From: Mesotaenium endlicherianum
Lineage: Eukaryota; Streptophyta; Zygnematophyceae; Zygnematales; Mesotaeniaceae
NCBI GenBank assembly: GCA_009602735.1
Contig: WELA01010137.1
Coordinates: forward strand, 1-64,000
Reading direction: 5' to 3'
Length of the DNA stretch: 64,000 nt
Program-made: the position numbers and the translations under genes
In this document: positions 10,870 through 24,126 of the stretch, one piece after another
Layout: every line of letters starts with the position of its first letter
Position numbering within the stretch: position 1 is the first letter of the stretch
Notes under the pieces: model-generated
What the model was told of the DNA's origin: nothing
Databases searched by the model: none
The model's input: only the letters and a program-made list of their open reading frames with translations

Positions 10870-11853
10870 AGTCGAGGTTGACGTACAAAATCGAGCTTCA
10901 CTTGTGTGAACCATCAACCTAGGAAGACCGACTTTGCATTGACCTTACGCATGTATATGTTGACCTTTTCTAAATTTCCAAGTCACCAAAGCGTAGCGCG
11001 TCGAAGCATCTTCCGAATGGCACCGGTTTCGCGTCATTTGGTCAAGTATCGAGCGAGATATTTGCAATCTAGTCCGCGTCACCTACCGGCCCCTAGCGGA
11101 ACTTTCCCAAGGGCCAACTTGTGACTCAATGTCCCCAAAGGTGACATTGTTGGCTTTTCGTGATCCCAAGGGCCCCTAGCTTTGTACGCACAAATCCGCG
11201 AGCCACGTAGACTACATAAGTCTTGAATTTCCATAGTATAAGTGCATCATTGAGGCTATAACTTGGTGACTGCATCACCTACTCCTTGAGGAAGCTTTGT
11301 CAAGTTCCAGATTCACTTTTGAGGCACAATCTAGGTAGAATCACCCAAGGTAAGCTCCACCAATGAGAGACACATAGCATATTCTACGTGCCTTGCTTTG
11401 ATTGGTTTGAGTTATGCTTAGCCTATAGGAGTGCTAGTACACGCCTTGTACACATTAGTCAACATAGGAGAGTCTCCTAGAGTGACTAGATGAATTGGAT
11501 CCGCCGCATACCACGCCGGGTTTCCAGGAGTATAAGTACTAGAGATGTCCCTAGAGAGACATCTTTTTAGAAGTCCTCATTATGCCAGTTGTAAGTAACA
11601 GAGATATCAGTAAAGCTTACACTTTTATCTCTTGTGTTTTCAGGAACACTTAATTACTCTCTTGTGAAGAGCAAGCCTTCCTAGCTTCCAGTCACTTAAA
11701 GAACTTCACAAGTGGTGAGGAAAGTCATAGCTTGAACGCTTGCATGGGACTACTCTTGAAGATCATGATGTGCTTCCAGTGATCTTTTGGGCCATACTTC
11801 ATTAGTTGTTTTCCTACCAGATTACAATCTTGAGGTGCTCACTCTGGAGAGTA
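10870..11853 (+). repeat. Repeat E, left copy
   Basis: About 1 kb that matches, in reverse complement and with moderate divergence, the segment 29,783-31,110. Shared landmarks are 'gtgtgaaccatcaac', 'tttggtcaagta' with 'gatatttgcaatctagtccgcg', the block near 11,340-11,420 about 'gcttagcctataggagtgctagtac', and the end 'gaggtgctcactctggagagta'. No coding motif was found. It could be an LTR plus leader of an old element or a long non-autonomous transposon. Ends are approximate. Confidence 0.6.
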
Positions 11854-12469
11854 CACGCTCCCTTAATTAAAACATTTGAGACTTAACTCCTTTTTGGGCT
11901 ATAATGCCACATGTATTATAGACTTCATTGCAACAAAGCGTGCTTGCTTATGATATGTTGCTTGTACCTATGTTGCGCACCCGACCTCGTAACGCACGAC
12001 GTAAGTAAAGATTGCCAAACTAGCTTTTCTCTTTATCACACAGCTGTGCTTGCCTTGCAATGTCTTGGTGTGCTTTTTGTACCTCCAAAACATTTTTGAA
12101 CCTCCTAAACCACGTTGAAAAACCTCTCAGTTGCTTGGTTGTCGATAGATGACAAGTGACTTAAGAGAGCTGCCCAAAAAGGAGTTGCCCAGGAAGGCCA
12201 AAAAAAATTGCTCTTGTGAAGACAAAAAAGCGTACATATTGTAAGAACAAAGCTGATTAATTGTGAAGAGTAGAAGTTGCTCCAAAAGGTGCTCGCGATG
12301 TAAGTAAAAAGGTTCAAAAAAAATAAAGAGGAACGCGTGTATTGGTGAATTGAAACTCAAAGATATGAAAATAATTGGAAAGTATATACAATTAAGGACT
12401 GGTAAAGAATACTAGTGTAATGAAGATTTTGACTTAACAACAAGCAATTGTTGCCTCGATGCGAGTATG
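11854..12469. other. No gene seen
   Basis: AT-rich spacer with short frames only; no repeat partner was recognised by eye. Confidence 0.4.
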
Positions 12470-13015
12470 TCCACCAGTTTGTTGTTATTGGTATGGCACC
12501 CCTTACATAAACTTTGTGAGGGGAAAAGCATCAAGGGTCCTTGCTTGTGTGAGCACGGGCCCGTACGCGTTCGACATTGGATGTTTACGACGCAAAAGCG
12601 ATCGTCATAGATGCGTTTTCTCTTCGGTTCTCTGTTTCACAAGCGACATAAATTAGGTCTTAGTGCGCCCTTGGAGCTTTTGTAAGCGGCCATGGCAAGC
12701 AGAAGCGAGGCGAAATCTTCCCTGGGCTGCTCGTGATGGGGTCGTGGGAGACGGCGCTCTCCCTTGTTAGATGGTTTTGAGGGGTCGAAAGCTTGTAAGC
12801 GCAGCCTCATGGACAGCCATGGCCGCTCATTTTTGCAGGCGGCCATAACCGCTTGCCTGTTTTGTGGACGTTGAAAAAAGAGAGGGTGAAGAGGGAGAAG
12901 GTATGGTAGAGGAAGGGAGGGAGGGAGGAAAGGAGGGTGGGAGGTCGCTGCGTTGACTGCAAGCATCGGCAACCGTTGCCCTATTTGACGCTCAAAAATG
13001 TTATTCCCCTCATAA
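12470..13015 (+). repeat. Repeat F, compact copy with terminal hairpin
   Basis: It starts at a hairpin (12499-12524, CCCCTTAC pairing with GTGAGGGG) and ends near 'tattcccctcataaac'. The two ends resemble each other as inverted repeats (TGTGAGGGGAAAA against TATGAGGGGAATA). Inside is GGCGGCCATAACCGC-like sequence also found at 20,098-20,200. A second copy appears split across 18,770-19,170 and 20,090-20,330. The form suggests a short non-autonomous DNA transposon; the family is unknown. Confidence 0.4.
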
Positions 13016-14179
13016 ACATTGATCGAGTATGTAAGCAGTATATTTTACGAGTAGTGGTTGCGATAGAATTTCAACAGTTAAGTGAATAAATAAGGTTTGC
13101 ACTAATATTAGAGATTCTTTAATGCATACCAATCCAATTTATTTATAACTTATTTAAGGGTGGCTGGCCATGATAGAGGCAACTGACCAGGCTAGATTGA
13201 GCTAAGTAAGCTAGGAAGGTTGGTCAACTGTGTCCATGATAACTTAGTTAGAATGGTCAAGACGTGTAAGCAATGCTCTGGCGTACTGATTGGTTTGACA
13301 ACCAAAATTTGAGCTTTTGTGGAAAAACTTGACAAGCTTCAATTGCGAGGATGGTCGCAGAGTCGATGAATGGTGTTCAGAGCACCATAATTGACACGTG
13401 GGTTAAAAAGGACAATAGAGCTGATCAAGCGACAACTCACCACCAAGTCGCTTCTATAGGATGTCATATCTCAAATATTAACATCAAGACTAGATGCATA
13501 CAGGTAGTTAGACCAGACCTCCATTACGTCTAAACTGGCCCGCCAATGGTAAGTGCTAGAAAAATTATATGATGAAGGGTGAGGACCAAATTGGTGTATT
13601 ATTCACTCTCAGACCCTCTCGCCAGCCTTCGGCAAACTCTCAAAGAAGACCATACTGCTCCTCAAGTCTTCCTTCTGGCTGACCAAGCTCAATCCACAAC
13701 ACTTTTTACATCTAAAGCAAATAACCTCGGCCCAACGCAGCTTACACACACAACTCCAACATTGACCCAATACAATCACCAAGTATGCAAGCACAACACA
13801 CTTGAGATTTGCACTTAATAAGCGTACTCTTCACTTCACACTCATTACACAGTCCCCGTAAAAAAAGATGCGTATGTCACTCTTTGCTCCTGCCCTCAAC
13901 TCTGGCAGCGTCATTCCTACTCTACACTCCTATCTAGTCGAGCTGCTCAGCTTGTATGAGCAATTCCTCCGGACCATTTGGCTCCTTACAACCCCATGCC
14001 AAAATGTTCTCAGGCTTGCTTAGCCACTTGTCCAATCGACCAGGTCTTTCCTCCCTAGGTGTCACGTTTCTGCAAAAAGTTCTAATTTCTGAGAATTTTT
14101 TCCTCGATATTCAAGGCATATTTGAAAATAGTGGAAAGAAAATATCTACAACCTGTAATCTTCGCTAAGTCCTTGAGAG
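13016..14179. other. No gene seen; weak repeat similarity
   Basis: No supported frame. The stretch near 13,770-13,800 ('gtatgcaagcacaacacact') reappears inverted at about 17,008-17,030, hinting at another old inverted-repeat pair. From about 13,930 to 14,180 there is weak similarity to the DNA beyond 21,600, as if repeat D extends outwards. Confidence 0.35.
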
Positions 14180-15073
14180 CGAGAAAAGAGAGAGAAAGCT
14201 TAATTCTACAATTTTTGCTTGTAAGAGTTGCACTAACAATGACTCTTGCAGGTATTTATACTTGTTCAACGTGAGGCACCTGAGTGCTTTGAGTCACCAC
14301 CTAGGGCACCGGTTATGTCAACAAAAACGGTCAAACGGATGTGACCCGTTTGACCGAATGCCCAAAATCATGCTGTGTGGCAGTTTTGAGACTTTCAACA
14401 AATCGCGACGAATCGTAACAAATCATTTTGCGCCGAATTGGTGCAGTCGCGTCCTTTGAATAGACGTGATTGTTTGTAGTCACATCTAATCTTCTTTTGA
14501 AATAGACTTGACTAATCGCGGTCATGTCTTTGATGTTTTTCGATAGACGTGACCGTTCGTCGTGCAGAGATGCTTCCGTCATGATTGAGTAGTCGAAATA
14601 ACTACTTTGCCAATTGGTTAGATGTGATTGTCTCAAACAAAGGGTCGCGGGTTCAAATCCGCATGGATGCAAAGTAACTTTGCATAATCATTTCGTTTGA
14701 GTTTTACGACTTCGTTTGGTTTAACGACTCGTCGTTAAATCCGGAATCAGTGACTGTGCATTATCCGAAATAATGAAATTCAATCATAAACTAATCAATG
14801 CGTATTTGATTATGTTGTCATCTCATGATTATCAAAAATTATGAATAAATATGTTGTACTATTGCAAAGTGGTGGAATTACTTCACGACGCTTTTTGCAA
14901 TAGCATCTTGGTCGTTTTGCTAATCGACCAGGGATTAGTCGGCACACACGTGTGGCGAATAATTCCTTAAGATGCAATCATTTATCATATAATATATTGA
15001 TAATCAGCGTAACTTATTTTAGGTAATTGGTAAAACGTCCCAAATAACCCTAAAATAGCTCAGATCGTTATAC
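14180..15073 (-). repeat. Repeat D, left copy
   Basis: About 900 bp that match the reverse complement of 20,692-21,600 over nearly their whole length. The inner end is sharp (homology stops just past 'agctcagatcgtta'). The reverse-complement copy starts TGTAACGA, an LTR-like start. Both copies contain a tRNA-like B-box segment. Divergence is substantial, so both are old. Confidence 0.7.
14612..14676 (+). other. tRNA-like segment within repeat D
   Basis: It contains 'ccaattggttag', like a pol III A-box, and GGTTCAAATCC, a perfect B-box, at the spacing of a tRNA gene. ACTTTGC at its start and GCAAAGT at its end could pair like an acceptor stem. Six extra bases between the T-arm and this stem, and the lack of a clear anticodon stem, argue against a working tRNA. 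The same segment occurs inverted at about 21,083-21,165 in the second repeat D copy. Best read as a tRNA-derived (SINE-like) part of the repeat. Confidence 0.4.
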
Positions 15074-18000
15074 TAGGCCTTATCCACAGGCCTACGTCTA
15101 GTGCTCAACCCACCTTGGCTACAGCCAACTACCTATTGCTATTGCTACTTGACGTGCTTAGTTAAGGTTTATTCTTATCCTAGTAGACTAGTAGGTCATC
15201 TCTTGCTGACAACAGTGCCTTACTCTAACTGTGCTTCATGTTAATCTACCCCAATCTTCGAGCCAAGCTGTCTTCAGACACCCGACACAATCCCTCTCTA
15301 AGGTTGCACTCTAGGCTCCTCCCTCGGTTGTCATCCTACCACCTTTATTCCCTCCAGTGGTCCTCTAAGTTGCCCTAGCGACTTTGTAATCCCTAGCAAC
15401 CGTTGGTCAGTCCGACCACTTTGCCTTGGCCCAAACTCCAACTAATACGAGATCGTCCTTCTCCGTTATCCATCTTAACTAGTCATCTCCAACTATTCAG
15501 CCCTTTTACTCCCTCTTTTTCTCACCACCTGATAGTACATTCTTTATTTTGAAGGCCAAAACTTGCAACATTCCACCATCACCCCGCGGCTACTTAGTCC
15601 TCCTCCCTCAACTTATAGCCCTAAGCCCAGTACTTAGTCCGGTCTTGTTCTTGAGCAGTGGCTAAGATACCCCGCAATACTCATTTTTCCTTAGCGCCAT
15701 AGTCTAAATTGCTTGCTAACTCAAGCACTTAGATTAGAATGTGATTTGCGCTCTTGTTACCTTCATTTGTACCTAGTTATGGTATATATTTTTGGCATAT
15801 ACGTATAACGCAGACGTACCCATGTATGACGTCGACCGTTGCCGTATTACGTTCTAAATACGTGCCTCGGCGCAAACACCGATATATAAACTGATCGCGT
15901 GTGTGGAAAACTAAACCTTGTCATCCGACAACCTGACCGAACAAATCACAAAAACATGTCCAATCATCGCCGATTACGCAAGAAGTGGCTAACAGGGGAA
16001 CAATTGAGTTCTAACGCGAGAATTCTGATCGGCTTACGACGAACAACGTCGATCTCCTTGACACTAATGCAACTCTCTACATTAACTTACCGTAGCCCAC
16101 CAACTTTGTCACTAGCTACTTTACTACAAGGTCACAGCTTCGCCACACTTATTAGAGTAAAGTCCCTTAAGCTTCCTTCGCGTTAGTTCAAAGCAATTCA
16201 CAGCCGTTTAATGACGCCAAAGTTGTTGTGCTGCGTCACCACACGCTCTGAGGAGGTAGCCGCAAGCGGCTCGAGGAGCGCGATAGCACCGTTGCTTCTC
16301 CTTGTAATCATTTTGACAAATAGTCAATAGCGTCTCAGGACGCCAGGCTACGCCAGGCAATATTACCACCTACACTGACGAAAGATTGAAAATTTGAGTT
16401 GCTGGAGTAGCGAGAATTAGCTGTCGATCTTGTAATTTGGCAAAACGAGCATGTCCGTTGTCACCGGTCCACTTGACAGTCCCGTACGTGCGCGGAAGAA
16501 TTTTAAAACGAAACATTTTTGAAATGATTTGAATTGAACAAACTGGACGGAAAAGACCAAGCTCAATCTACTTAATTGTTGAATACGCGGATCATACGTA
16601 TTTTGCAAACACGGCGGAATACGCCACGTTATACGCCGCCAACTTACCAATACGTGTGTATCCCATAAGTAGGCATTTGTATCCTTCCATTACCTTACAT
16701 TTGAACCAAGGCGGTCAAGTTGTCCATAAGTAAGTATTTACTAGGGCTAAGCCTGCATCGGGCCGATGAGGACCCGATTGGTCGTGTTGCCCATCCTGTC
16801 ACTCAACAGAGGATAACTAATGGCTCTAATTTGACTATGCTAAATATCTCTAATTGGCCGGTGAGTGGAGTATGTAGAAGCGCGACAAAATTTGGTGAGT
16901 AGATTGTGATATAGTACCAGGTTTGCATTTGGAGTGTAATGCATTTTATTGCAAAAAAATGTGGCGTGAGTCTTGAAGTGAGTGTTGTGTTACTTGTGAG
17001 TGCACATTTTGAGTGTGTTGTGCTTGCATACATGGTGAGTACATAAGAACCGGCGCGGAATCTTTGTGCATGATTTTGTCGGCTCGAGGTTGCTTAGATA
17101 GTTTGCATAAGAGCAACTTGATTGGCTCCAAGGAGGTGTTGAATCAATGTGGTAGTTTGCCACAAAAGACCTGCTAACGTCCGGAGAGGAATTCTTGGAA
17201 AGAACGACTTGAGAATGAGTCGCCACGTTAAGTCCCCACCTTTCAATAAGCCCCCTTATTATTCAACTTTTAGATATGTTGAAGAGCAACAACAAGGCAT
17301 TATTGACTCGCCTTCTGACTGTCGTTGGATATCGGCTATCTTTTCCTATTCTTGCCCTTTTCATTCAGCTCAACCTTATTCAATGTTAATCAATAATTTA
17401 ATCGCAACTAGATTCATATCAATCATGTCGAAGCAAGACAACCACGGTCATAACTCAATCTCTTATTGTCCTTATACCACCAAACTTTTTAAGGACATTG
17501 AGACTAACACCTCATTAATATAACTGTCTGATTGGTTACTTCATATTGATGAGTCTACCATAATTAAATCATAACAACCGAGGCAATTTAAGTCAAGCAA
17601 GATTTACAGCTTACTTCTACTAACAGATTGCTACCACCAACAAATACTTGCACACTTATATGTGTGTGCACGTCCAATTTCTAACAATTGTTAGAGTTAG
17701 AGGAGCGGTTGGAATTGGACAAGGAAAAGAATCTTGCATGTTAAACGATGTTCTTGAAATTTGGACAAATACCCAAAAAGGGGAACAGGTAGGTGGATGA
17801 CATAAAAAAACCCACTTCATGCGCCGTGTCCATTGCATTCATCAATTTAATCAAATACACAGTACTTCAATTCTCTCTTGAGACCTCTAGAAGGAAAAAG
17901 GGTTGGACAATCATTTGGCGCTGCAAGAGAGGACTTATATTTGGAAATGAAGATTGTCACAAAAACGGCAAAGGCCTGACTTGCTACACTACTTTCGACA

Positions 18001-18769
18001 ATAAGCTCCATAACAAGAATTTCCAAAACCAGTGCTAGTTGACAGTTGTCATACATTAACCAAAGAGACTTTAGATACTCCATTGCAGAAAATTGCGTAG
18101 ACGTCAAGAAGTAGAACAAAGCCAAAAAGTACTCGACGAGGATACATACAAAAAGTGCACCCATAAAAATTAATAATTTGTTGGACTTATCATTGAAATA
18201 AGGGAAATAAAAGAGGTTTTAGAATCAACTGACCTAAGAAGGTCCGAAGAGATGAATAATTGTTTGACGGTGAAGGAAGCCAAGAAGATACTCTCACCTT
18301 CTACCAAAAGAACTTGAAATCTCAAGATGTCCAGCTAAGCGTGATTTCATTGCTTGAAATGCTTCTTCAAACTAATGGATAAAAAGTTTCTCAAATTTCA
18401 AAGAGCGAAGATGGGCCAACATATGAATTTCAACCGCAAGAAGGGCGAGACTATTGTGGAGATGAAGAATTGGTTCAAGGATTTTGCCAAGAAAAACGGA
18501 GGCCAATAACCCCAGCGATTAGTATACTTTTTTATGACGGCTGCAATTCTCCTATCTTGGAATTCAACATCCCAAGCTTTTGACACAAATAAGAGTCCTT
18601 GCCCAAAACACAAAAGGTATAATTCTTGCGTAAGCGTTGTAAGAGTTCTAGTCCGAGGATTCTGGAGAGACGGGTCATGAGAGAAGAGAAGCACACATTA
18701 AAACGTTAAGGTCATGATGGTTGCGCCACCAGTAAGAGATTAACCAATAAGGGTGCCACTAATGTACGT
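15074..18769. other. Intergenic repeat debris, no gene seen
   Basis: Pyrimidine-rich DNA at 15,090-15,600 and AT-rich DNA beyond. A fragment ending near 16,673 ('gtatcccataagtagg') looks like the terminus of the CGTATT-rich short element described at 29,330. A frame at 17,149-17,523 has no recognisable domain and was not called. Confidence 0.4.
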
Positions 18770-20330
18770 GCCTTAGTTTGTGGTTTTTGGTAAGATGCCC
18801 CTCACGTAAATGTTGTAGGGAAAAAGTGGTAAGGGCCGTCGCTCGTATGCGTTGTGTGTTCACGTATATTTGAATCCATTTTTTTGCACATGGAAACAAA
18901 TATGCGTCCGCTCGAGATGAAGCGAAAGCATTGGATGTGACTCTAAATTGTCCTGCCCTCGGCTCATCCCTGCCCGTCTACGTAAAGTTACTATGCATAA
19001 ATTAAGCGTGCATAAATTAAGCGTTTTACTTGTCGAACCTCTCGGCAAGAAAGTGCGACCTTTGGGTGTTTTCGTTAGTGGCCAGGGTGCGGCTTTGGTG
19101 CTCATGTTGGGGCGTGGGAGAGGGTGATTTGAGTCGTGAGGTGGGTTTGTGGGCTAAAGAGTTTTGAGGCGGATGTGGGTGCACCTTGAAAAATGTATAG
19201 TGTATTTTTGAAACAAGTTACAAACTGAAAAGGGCAAATGACGCGATTCCACCACATACAAGGCTGAAATGTAGGTTACGATATTGAGATCTCCCGATGG
19301 AAAAATCATCTTTAAAGAGCATCGGATCATCGTTTGGTGAGCATGTTGGGAGTACAATTTTTGTTAAGACCGGTTCTTTCATCTCTCACTGAATTTATGA
19401 TTTCGCCTTCTTTCGACGCATAGTTTCTCGCCTGTGCTGTGCCTGGCAAAAGTATCTTCCAAGACCACCCCTAAAAACACGCAGCTGTCTCTTGGGTTGA
19501 TTCTACTTTATATGTCTTCTGAATGTGCTAAGTTCTAACCGGCTCAGATTAAAAGCGATCAAATAATTATCTTTGCCCTCTTCCTACATGCGTGTGAGAT
19601 AGATACTCGTGATAGATGGTTAAGCACGGAAAAATAGTTAGGGGTGCGAGGTCCTGGTAGTGTTGGTAGTATTGTTAGGTTTTTGGTATTTGGACGCGGT
19701 TGGACATGGGTGAAATGAAAGCATCTCATTGGTGCAATATTTAAAAGTGTGGCATTATGGAGTTGCATCACCTTCTGGGCTCCTCAATTTCCATGGCACT
19801 TGAAATCAAAGTTAAGAAGTAACGGCCTCAAATATTTGAGCTCTTGGTATGTTTACAATATGACCAATGCTAAGCAAATCAAACAGGAGCAAATCAAAAT
19901 TGAGGCTACTTTTACAATTTGCAGGGGTAGGGCACGCTTATGATTGAAATCGAACCTTCACGTGACATGTAATATGGTGTTTTGACGAGTTTCCAACAAT
20001 GAGGATATTGGAAGTTGATAGATGTGATGGATGCATCGATTTGAAAGATGAAGAATAAGCGCGAAAACGATAAATGCCCTATGACTATTTTCAGGTGGTG
20101 GGCGGCCACGGCCGCTCATCATTGTAGGCAGCTATGGCCGCTTGCTTGTAGGAAGGGCTGAAGGAGAGAGAGGGAGGAGCGGCCTGGCTATGGCCGCTTA
20201 ATGCTGGCAAGGCTTGAGGGATGGTGGAAAAAGGAGGGAGAAGGAAATGTTGTTGCGTCAACGGCGACCGTTAATGGGTTGTATGAATTAACTTGACGCT
20301 TAATTTGTTTTTTTTGATGAAAGCGGCCTT
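18770..20330 (+). repeat. Repeat F, second copy, split
   Basis: Two separated stretches match the compact copy in the same order. 18,770-19,170 has the GC hairpin at 18,798-18,821 and 'ggcgtgggag'. 20,090-20,330 has GGCGGCCACGGCCGC and 'ttgacgct'. The 0.9 kb between them has no counterpart in the compact copy and may be an insertion. No coding sequence was found. Confidence 0.35.
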
Positions 20331-20356
20331 TTTAGGGAACTATTGTCAATCCCAGA

Positions 20357-22412
20357 AGGGGTAATTACCAAAGTAGCACTCCAAGTTTTGTTTTTACAAA
20401 ACTAGCACTCGCACATTTAAGGTAAGACCACGTAGGCTTTACACGATCAAATGACGTGCCACACGAATTCGTACGCGACCCTACCTGACACACCATTTCT
20501 CCTTTTGTTTCCAAAATCTTCCACCACCATCTTTGTAATTGACCCACCTTCGCGAACCAAACTGCCCGAGGATGCCAAATTTTGGATGGACACATTGTCG
20601 CTACCTCATTTCTGTCCTTTATTTTAGGCTTCGAAACTCTTGAAGCATTGACCGCTTTGCCGCGCCTCCAATTTAAAGACAACTTTCTGAATGTAACGAT
20701 ATGAGCTATTTTAGGCGTATTTGGGACGTTTTCTCAATTACCTAAAATACATTGCGCTATTTATCAATATATTCTTTGATAAATGATTGCATCTTGATGA
20801 ATTATTCGCCACACACGTGTGCCGAGTAATCCCTGGTCAATTAGCGAAACGACCAAGATGCTATTGCAAAAAGCGTCGTAAAGTAGTTCGACCACTTTGC
20901 AATAGTACGACATTATTATCCACAAAGATACTATGAATAATTATGAGATAATAACCTAAGTAATTACGGACTGATGAGTTTATGATTGATTGTCATTATT
21001 TCGGATAATGCACAGTCACTGATTTTGGATTTATGACGAGTCGTTAAATCAAACAAAGTCGTAAAACTCAAACAAAACGATTATGCAAAGTTACTTTGCG
21101 TCCATGCAGATTCAAACCCGCGACCCTTTGTTTGACACGATCACACCTAACCGATTGGCGAAGTAGTTCTTACAACTACTCAGTCATGACCAAAGCTTGT
21201 GCGCATGAAAAACGGTCACGTCTATTGAAAATCATCGAAAGACATGATTGCGATTAGTCATATCTATTTCAGAAGAAGCTTGGATGTGACTACAACAATC
21301 ACGTATATTCAAAGGACGCGACTATGCCTATTTGGCGCAAAACAATTTGTTACAATTTGTCGCGATTCGTCAAAAGTCTCGAAACAGCTGCATATGGCAT
21401 GATTTTGTGCATTCAGTCAAATGGGTCACATCCATGTGATTGTTTTCGTTGACAAGACTGGTGCCCTGGGTGGTGACTCGAAGCACTCAAGTGCCTCACG
21501 TTGAACAGGTATTAATACCTGCGAGAGTCATTGTGAGTGCAACTCTCACAAGCACTAATTCCACAGTTTTGCACGATTGCTTTCTGAACAGCTTAGAAAA
21601 GATTCTCACGATTCTCTCGAAAGTTAGAATTGTTTCATCGAACTCCATAGCTGGGTCTAAACGGCAGCGGTTAGGCAAGCCCTCCATGTGTGCTCGGGGT
21701 ACAAGTTGGGGTTTACGTACTAGGGTCATCCTCTCTTATATCAAAAATTTGAAACATGTCTCCGAGATGGAGCACAACATTCACTTTCAATCACTCTACG
21801 AGTCACATGATTATCCATCAATTTGCGAAGTTGTATGATCCATCATATGATGGAAAATGATTATATATCTGTTGCGTATTCTTCCCCACCTACTCTTGTG
21901 TAGTCCTTTAAATTGCACCTAAATACTTATGGCTATGTGGTTAAGAGGAGCAAATATTAAAATGGAATGAGTTTGTGTCGCAAAAAGGCCTCTTGTTGAT
22001 GAGATAACAGACTTGACGTGCTCGAGAACAGATGGTAAGAAATGGCGATGTGGAATGCCTGCGATAACTGGCCATAAGACTAGCCGAAAAGTAGCCGGAA
22101 AAGCGATGAATATAATCTCTCAAAGAAATACAGGGTTTACAAAAAAAAGGTGCAGGAAGTAGGTAAGAAAAATACATGTGGACCAATTTTTTTGGCGTCC
22201 GTGGGCAGTTTGGAGCAGGTGGGTCAGTTACAAAAGTAGTGGTGGAAGGTTTTGGAAACAAAAGAGAGAAGGTGTGTGTTAGGCAAGATCGCGTGCGAAT
22301 TCGTGTGGCACGTAATTTGATCATGTAAAGCGTACGTGGCCTCACCTTACATGTGCGAGTGCTAGATTTTGAAATAAACAAAACTTGGAGTGCTACTTTG
22401 GTAATTACCCCT
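20357..22412. mobile_element. Long-TIR DNA transposon without transposase (2,056 bp)
   Basis: The ends are inverted repeats of about 240 bp (20357-20600 against 22170-22412), beginning AGGGGTAATTACC on each side. They are flanked by a perfect 5-bp duplication, CCAGA (20352-20356 and 22413-22417). Long, diverged TIRs resemble Mutator-like or other non-autonomous elements; the duplication length does not match the usual 9 bp of Mutator, so the superfamily is open. No transposase was seen. Its interior is largely taken up by repeat D, which exists elsewhere without these TIRs and so probably inserted here. Confidence 0.75.
20692..21600 (+). repeat. Repeat D, right copy, inside the long-TIR element
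   Basis: Inverted counterpart of 14,180-15,073. It starts TGTAACGATATGAGC and includes the tRNA-like block near 21,083-21,165. Similarity fades beyond about 21,600. The LTR-like start suggests a degraded retroelement LTR, but no matching second LTR or pol was found. Confidence 0.65.
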
Positions 22413-23549
22413 CCAGACTACAAGAACTAGCATGAATCAGCAAAAATCAACGTGTTCCTCCAAGTACCCGGGCGGAAATGCAGCCAGGTCCCAAAGTCAA
22501 AAAACCTTGGCCCTTGGACCCTACCCAAATAGCTACTTCGCACTGCTTACGCACTTTTTTGACAGTGGGCACCCATAGGCGGCCCCAGGCGGCCCAACTT
22601 CTCAATCGGGAGAAAAATTCAATGTACAAATGAGATATTGAATATGCTCAAGAAACAAGGGGCCTAGTTTGTCGTTCCATTAAGGCGCCCCTCACGTCAC
22701 GCTTGTGAGGGAAAGTCAGTGGAGGGCTGACTCGATCGTGTGAGCTCTTCTGCGTCATTCAGTTCCTCCCTACCGTGTAAAAAGTTTGCACGTGCAATTG
22801 AAGGTGTTCAATCTTGTTTGTAAGATATGTCCCAACTCCCGTCTGGAGGCTGTCAAAGTAAGCGGCAAAGGGACAAATGAATGAGATAGAAGAGTATGTA
22901 CAATTACAACGTAATCTACACACTACAACATGAACAATGACTTTATTAAGCTCAAGGGTACGTCGGTACCATAGAGCGTACTTGTGTTGAGACTGTCGAT
23001 GAGCGACAAAGGGACGAGAGAAGTTTGAGAGTAACTATAGTGCATTTCTGGAATCAAGGGTGAGTTACAAGTTGGCTCCGGACGACTTTATATAGTTAGT
23101 CCTTTGGGAGGCCCGTTCAAGGGGGGCTGAATCTGGATCCTTTAGGGCCGCAAGTAATATATTTGGCACTTGTTGGAGTTCCTTGATTTTTTGGTGTATA
23201 TCTTGCCTTGTCATGGAATATGCTCCGTCCTTTGTGCACATACCTGTTGCTGCATGTACTTGATGACTATCTGACGCACGTTGATACATGTGTACTTAAC
23301 ACTACCCCTCCCAAAAGAAACGGGAATCCAAAAAATCAATCAGAGGTTTGAATATGGTAGGGCTTCATGCGAGTGAGATGGCTGATGTGGAGGGAATTGG
23401 GGGGTGCTATCAGCTGACGTTTGTGACTAGGAAAAATACATATTAATGGTTGATTTACACCAGGTTTTCCATGACTTTGTGCAAATTGGACAAAGATGTC
23501 CAGATTTTGCTTATTTGGACAAAAATACTCTCTCCCTTTTTGTGTGCTT
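22413..23549. other. No gene seen; one GC hairpin
   Basis: The third copy of the CCCCTCAC/GTGAGGG hairpin lies at 22,687-22,711, followed by sequence weakly like the start of repeat F. The rest has only short frames. Confidence 0.4.
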
Positions 23550-24071
23550 GCTGCAAGTGCCATGTGTTGGGCGGCTGCTGCCAAGCGTAAAAAATCATCA
23601 GGGCTGTTGTTGCAGAATTGCTTTGCTGTTTTCCTTCCCTTCCTCTTCCCCCCTCTCCTTCTCCATCTCTCTCCACTCCTCTCTCTTGATGATTTCCTCT
23701 CCCTGTGCGTGCGCTCACGGCTGTTGCCATTTATGGGGGGTTCTCAAGGTTGCTCGAGCAGGCTTTGCCACTTGTCGCGTGCTCTCTCCGCTCCTCACCC
23801 CCCCTCTCTTTCTCCTTCTCTATCTCTCTCTCTTGATCTCTCGTTCTCTATGGTGCCTATCGTTGCCACTTGTCGCGATCCTTGTAATGACTTTGTCACC
23901 TCTTATTTTTCCCTTTTTCTCTTCCCCCGCCCCCCTCTTGCTCTCTCTCTTTGTGTGTGCTGGGAATTGTTGCCATATGTTGGGGGGCCCTCGTGGCTGC
24001 TGCATCAGCAGGGCTGTGCCCCTAATCTTGCTCTCTTTTGTCTCCCCTCCTCCCCCCCCTCCTCCCTTTTT

Positions 24072-24126
<55 letters not shown>

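Noticed and set aside
14612-14676. Functional tRNA gene
   Set aside because: Extra bases between T-arm and acceptor stem and no clear anticodon arm; the segment is part of a dispersed repeat.
13610-17240. Third inverted-repeat pair (13.6-13.9 kb against 16.9-17.2 kb)
   Set aside because: Only one 20-bp block and scattered words match by eye, too little to define a repeat.
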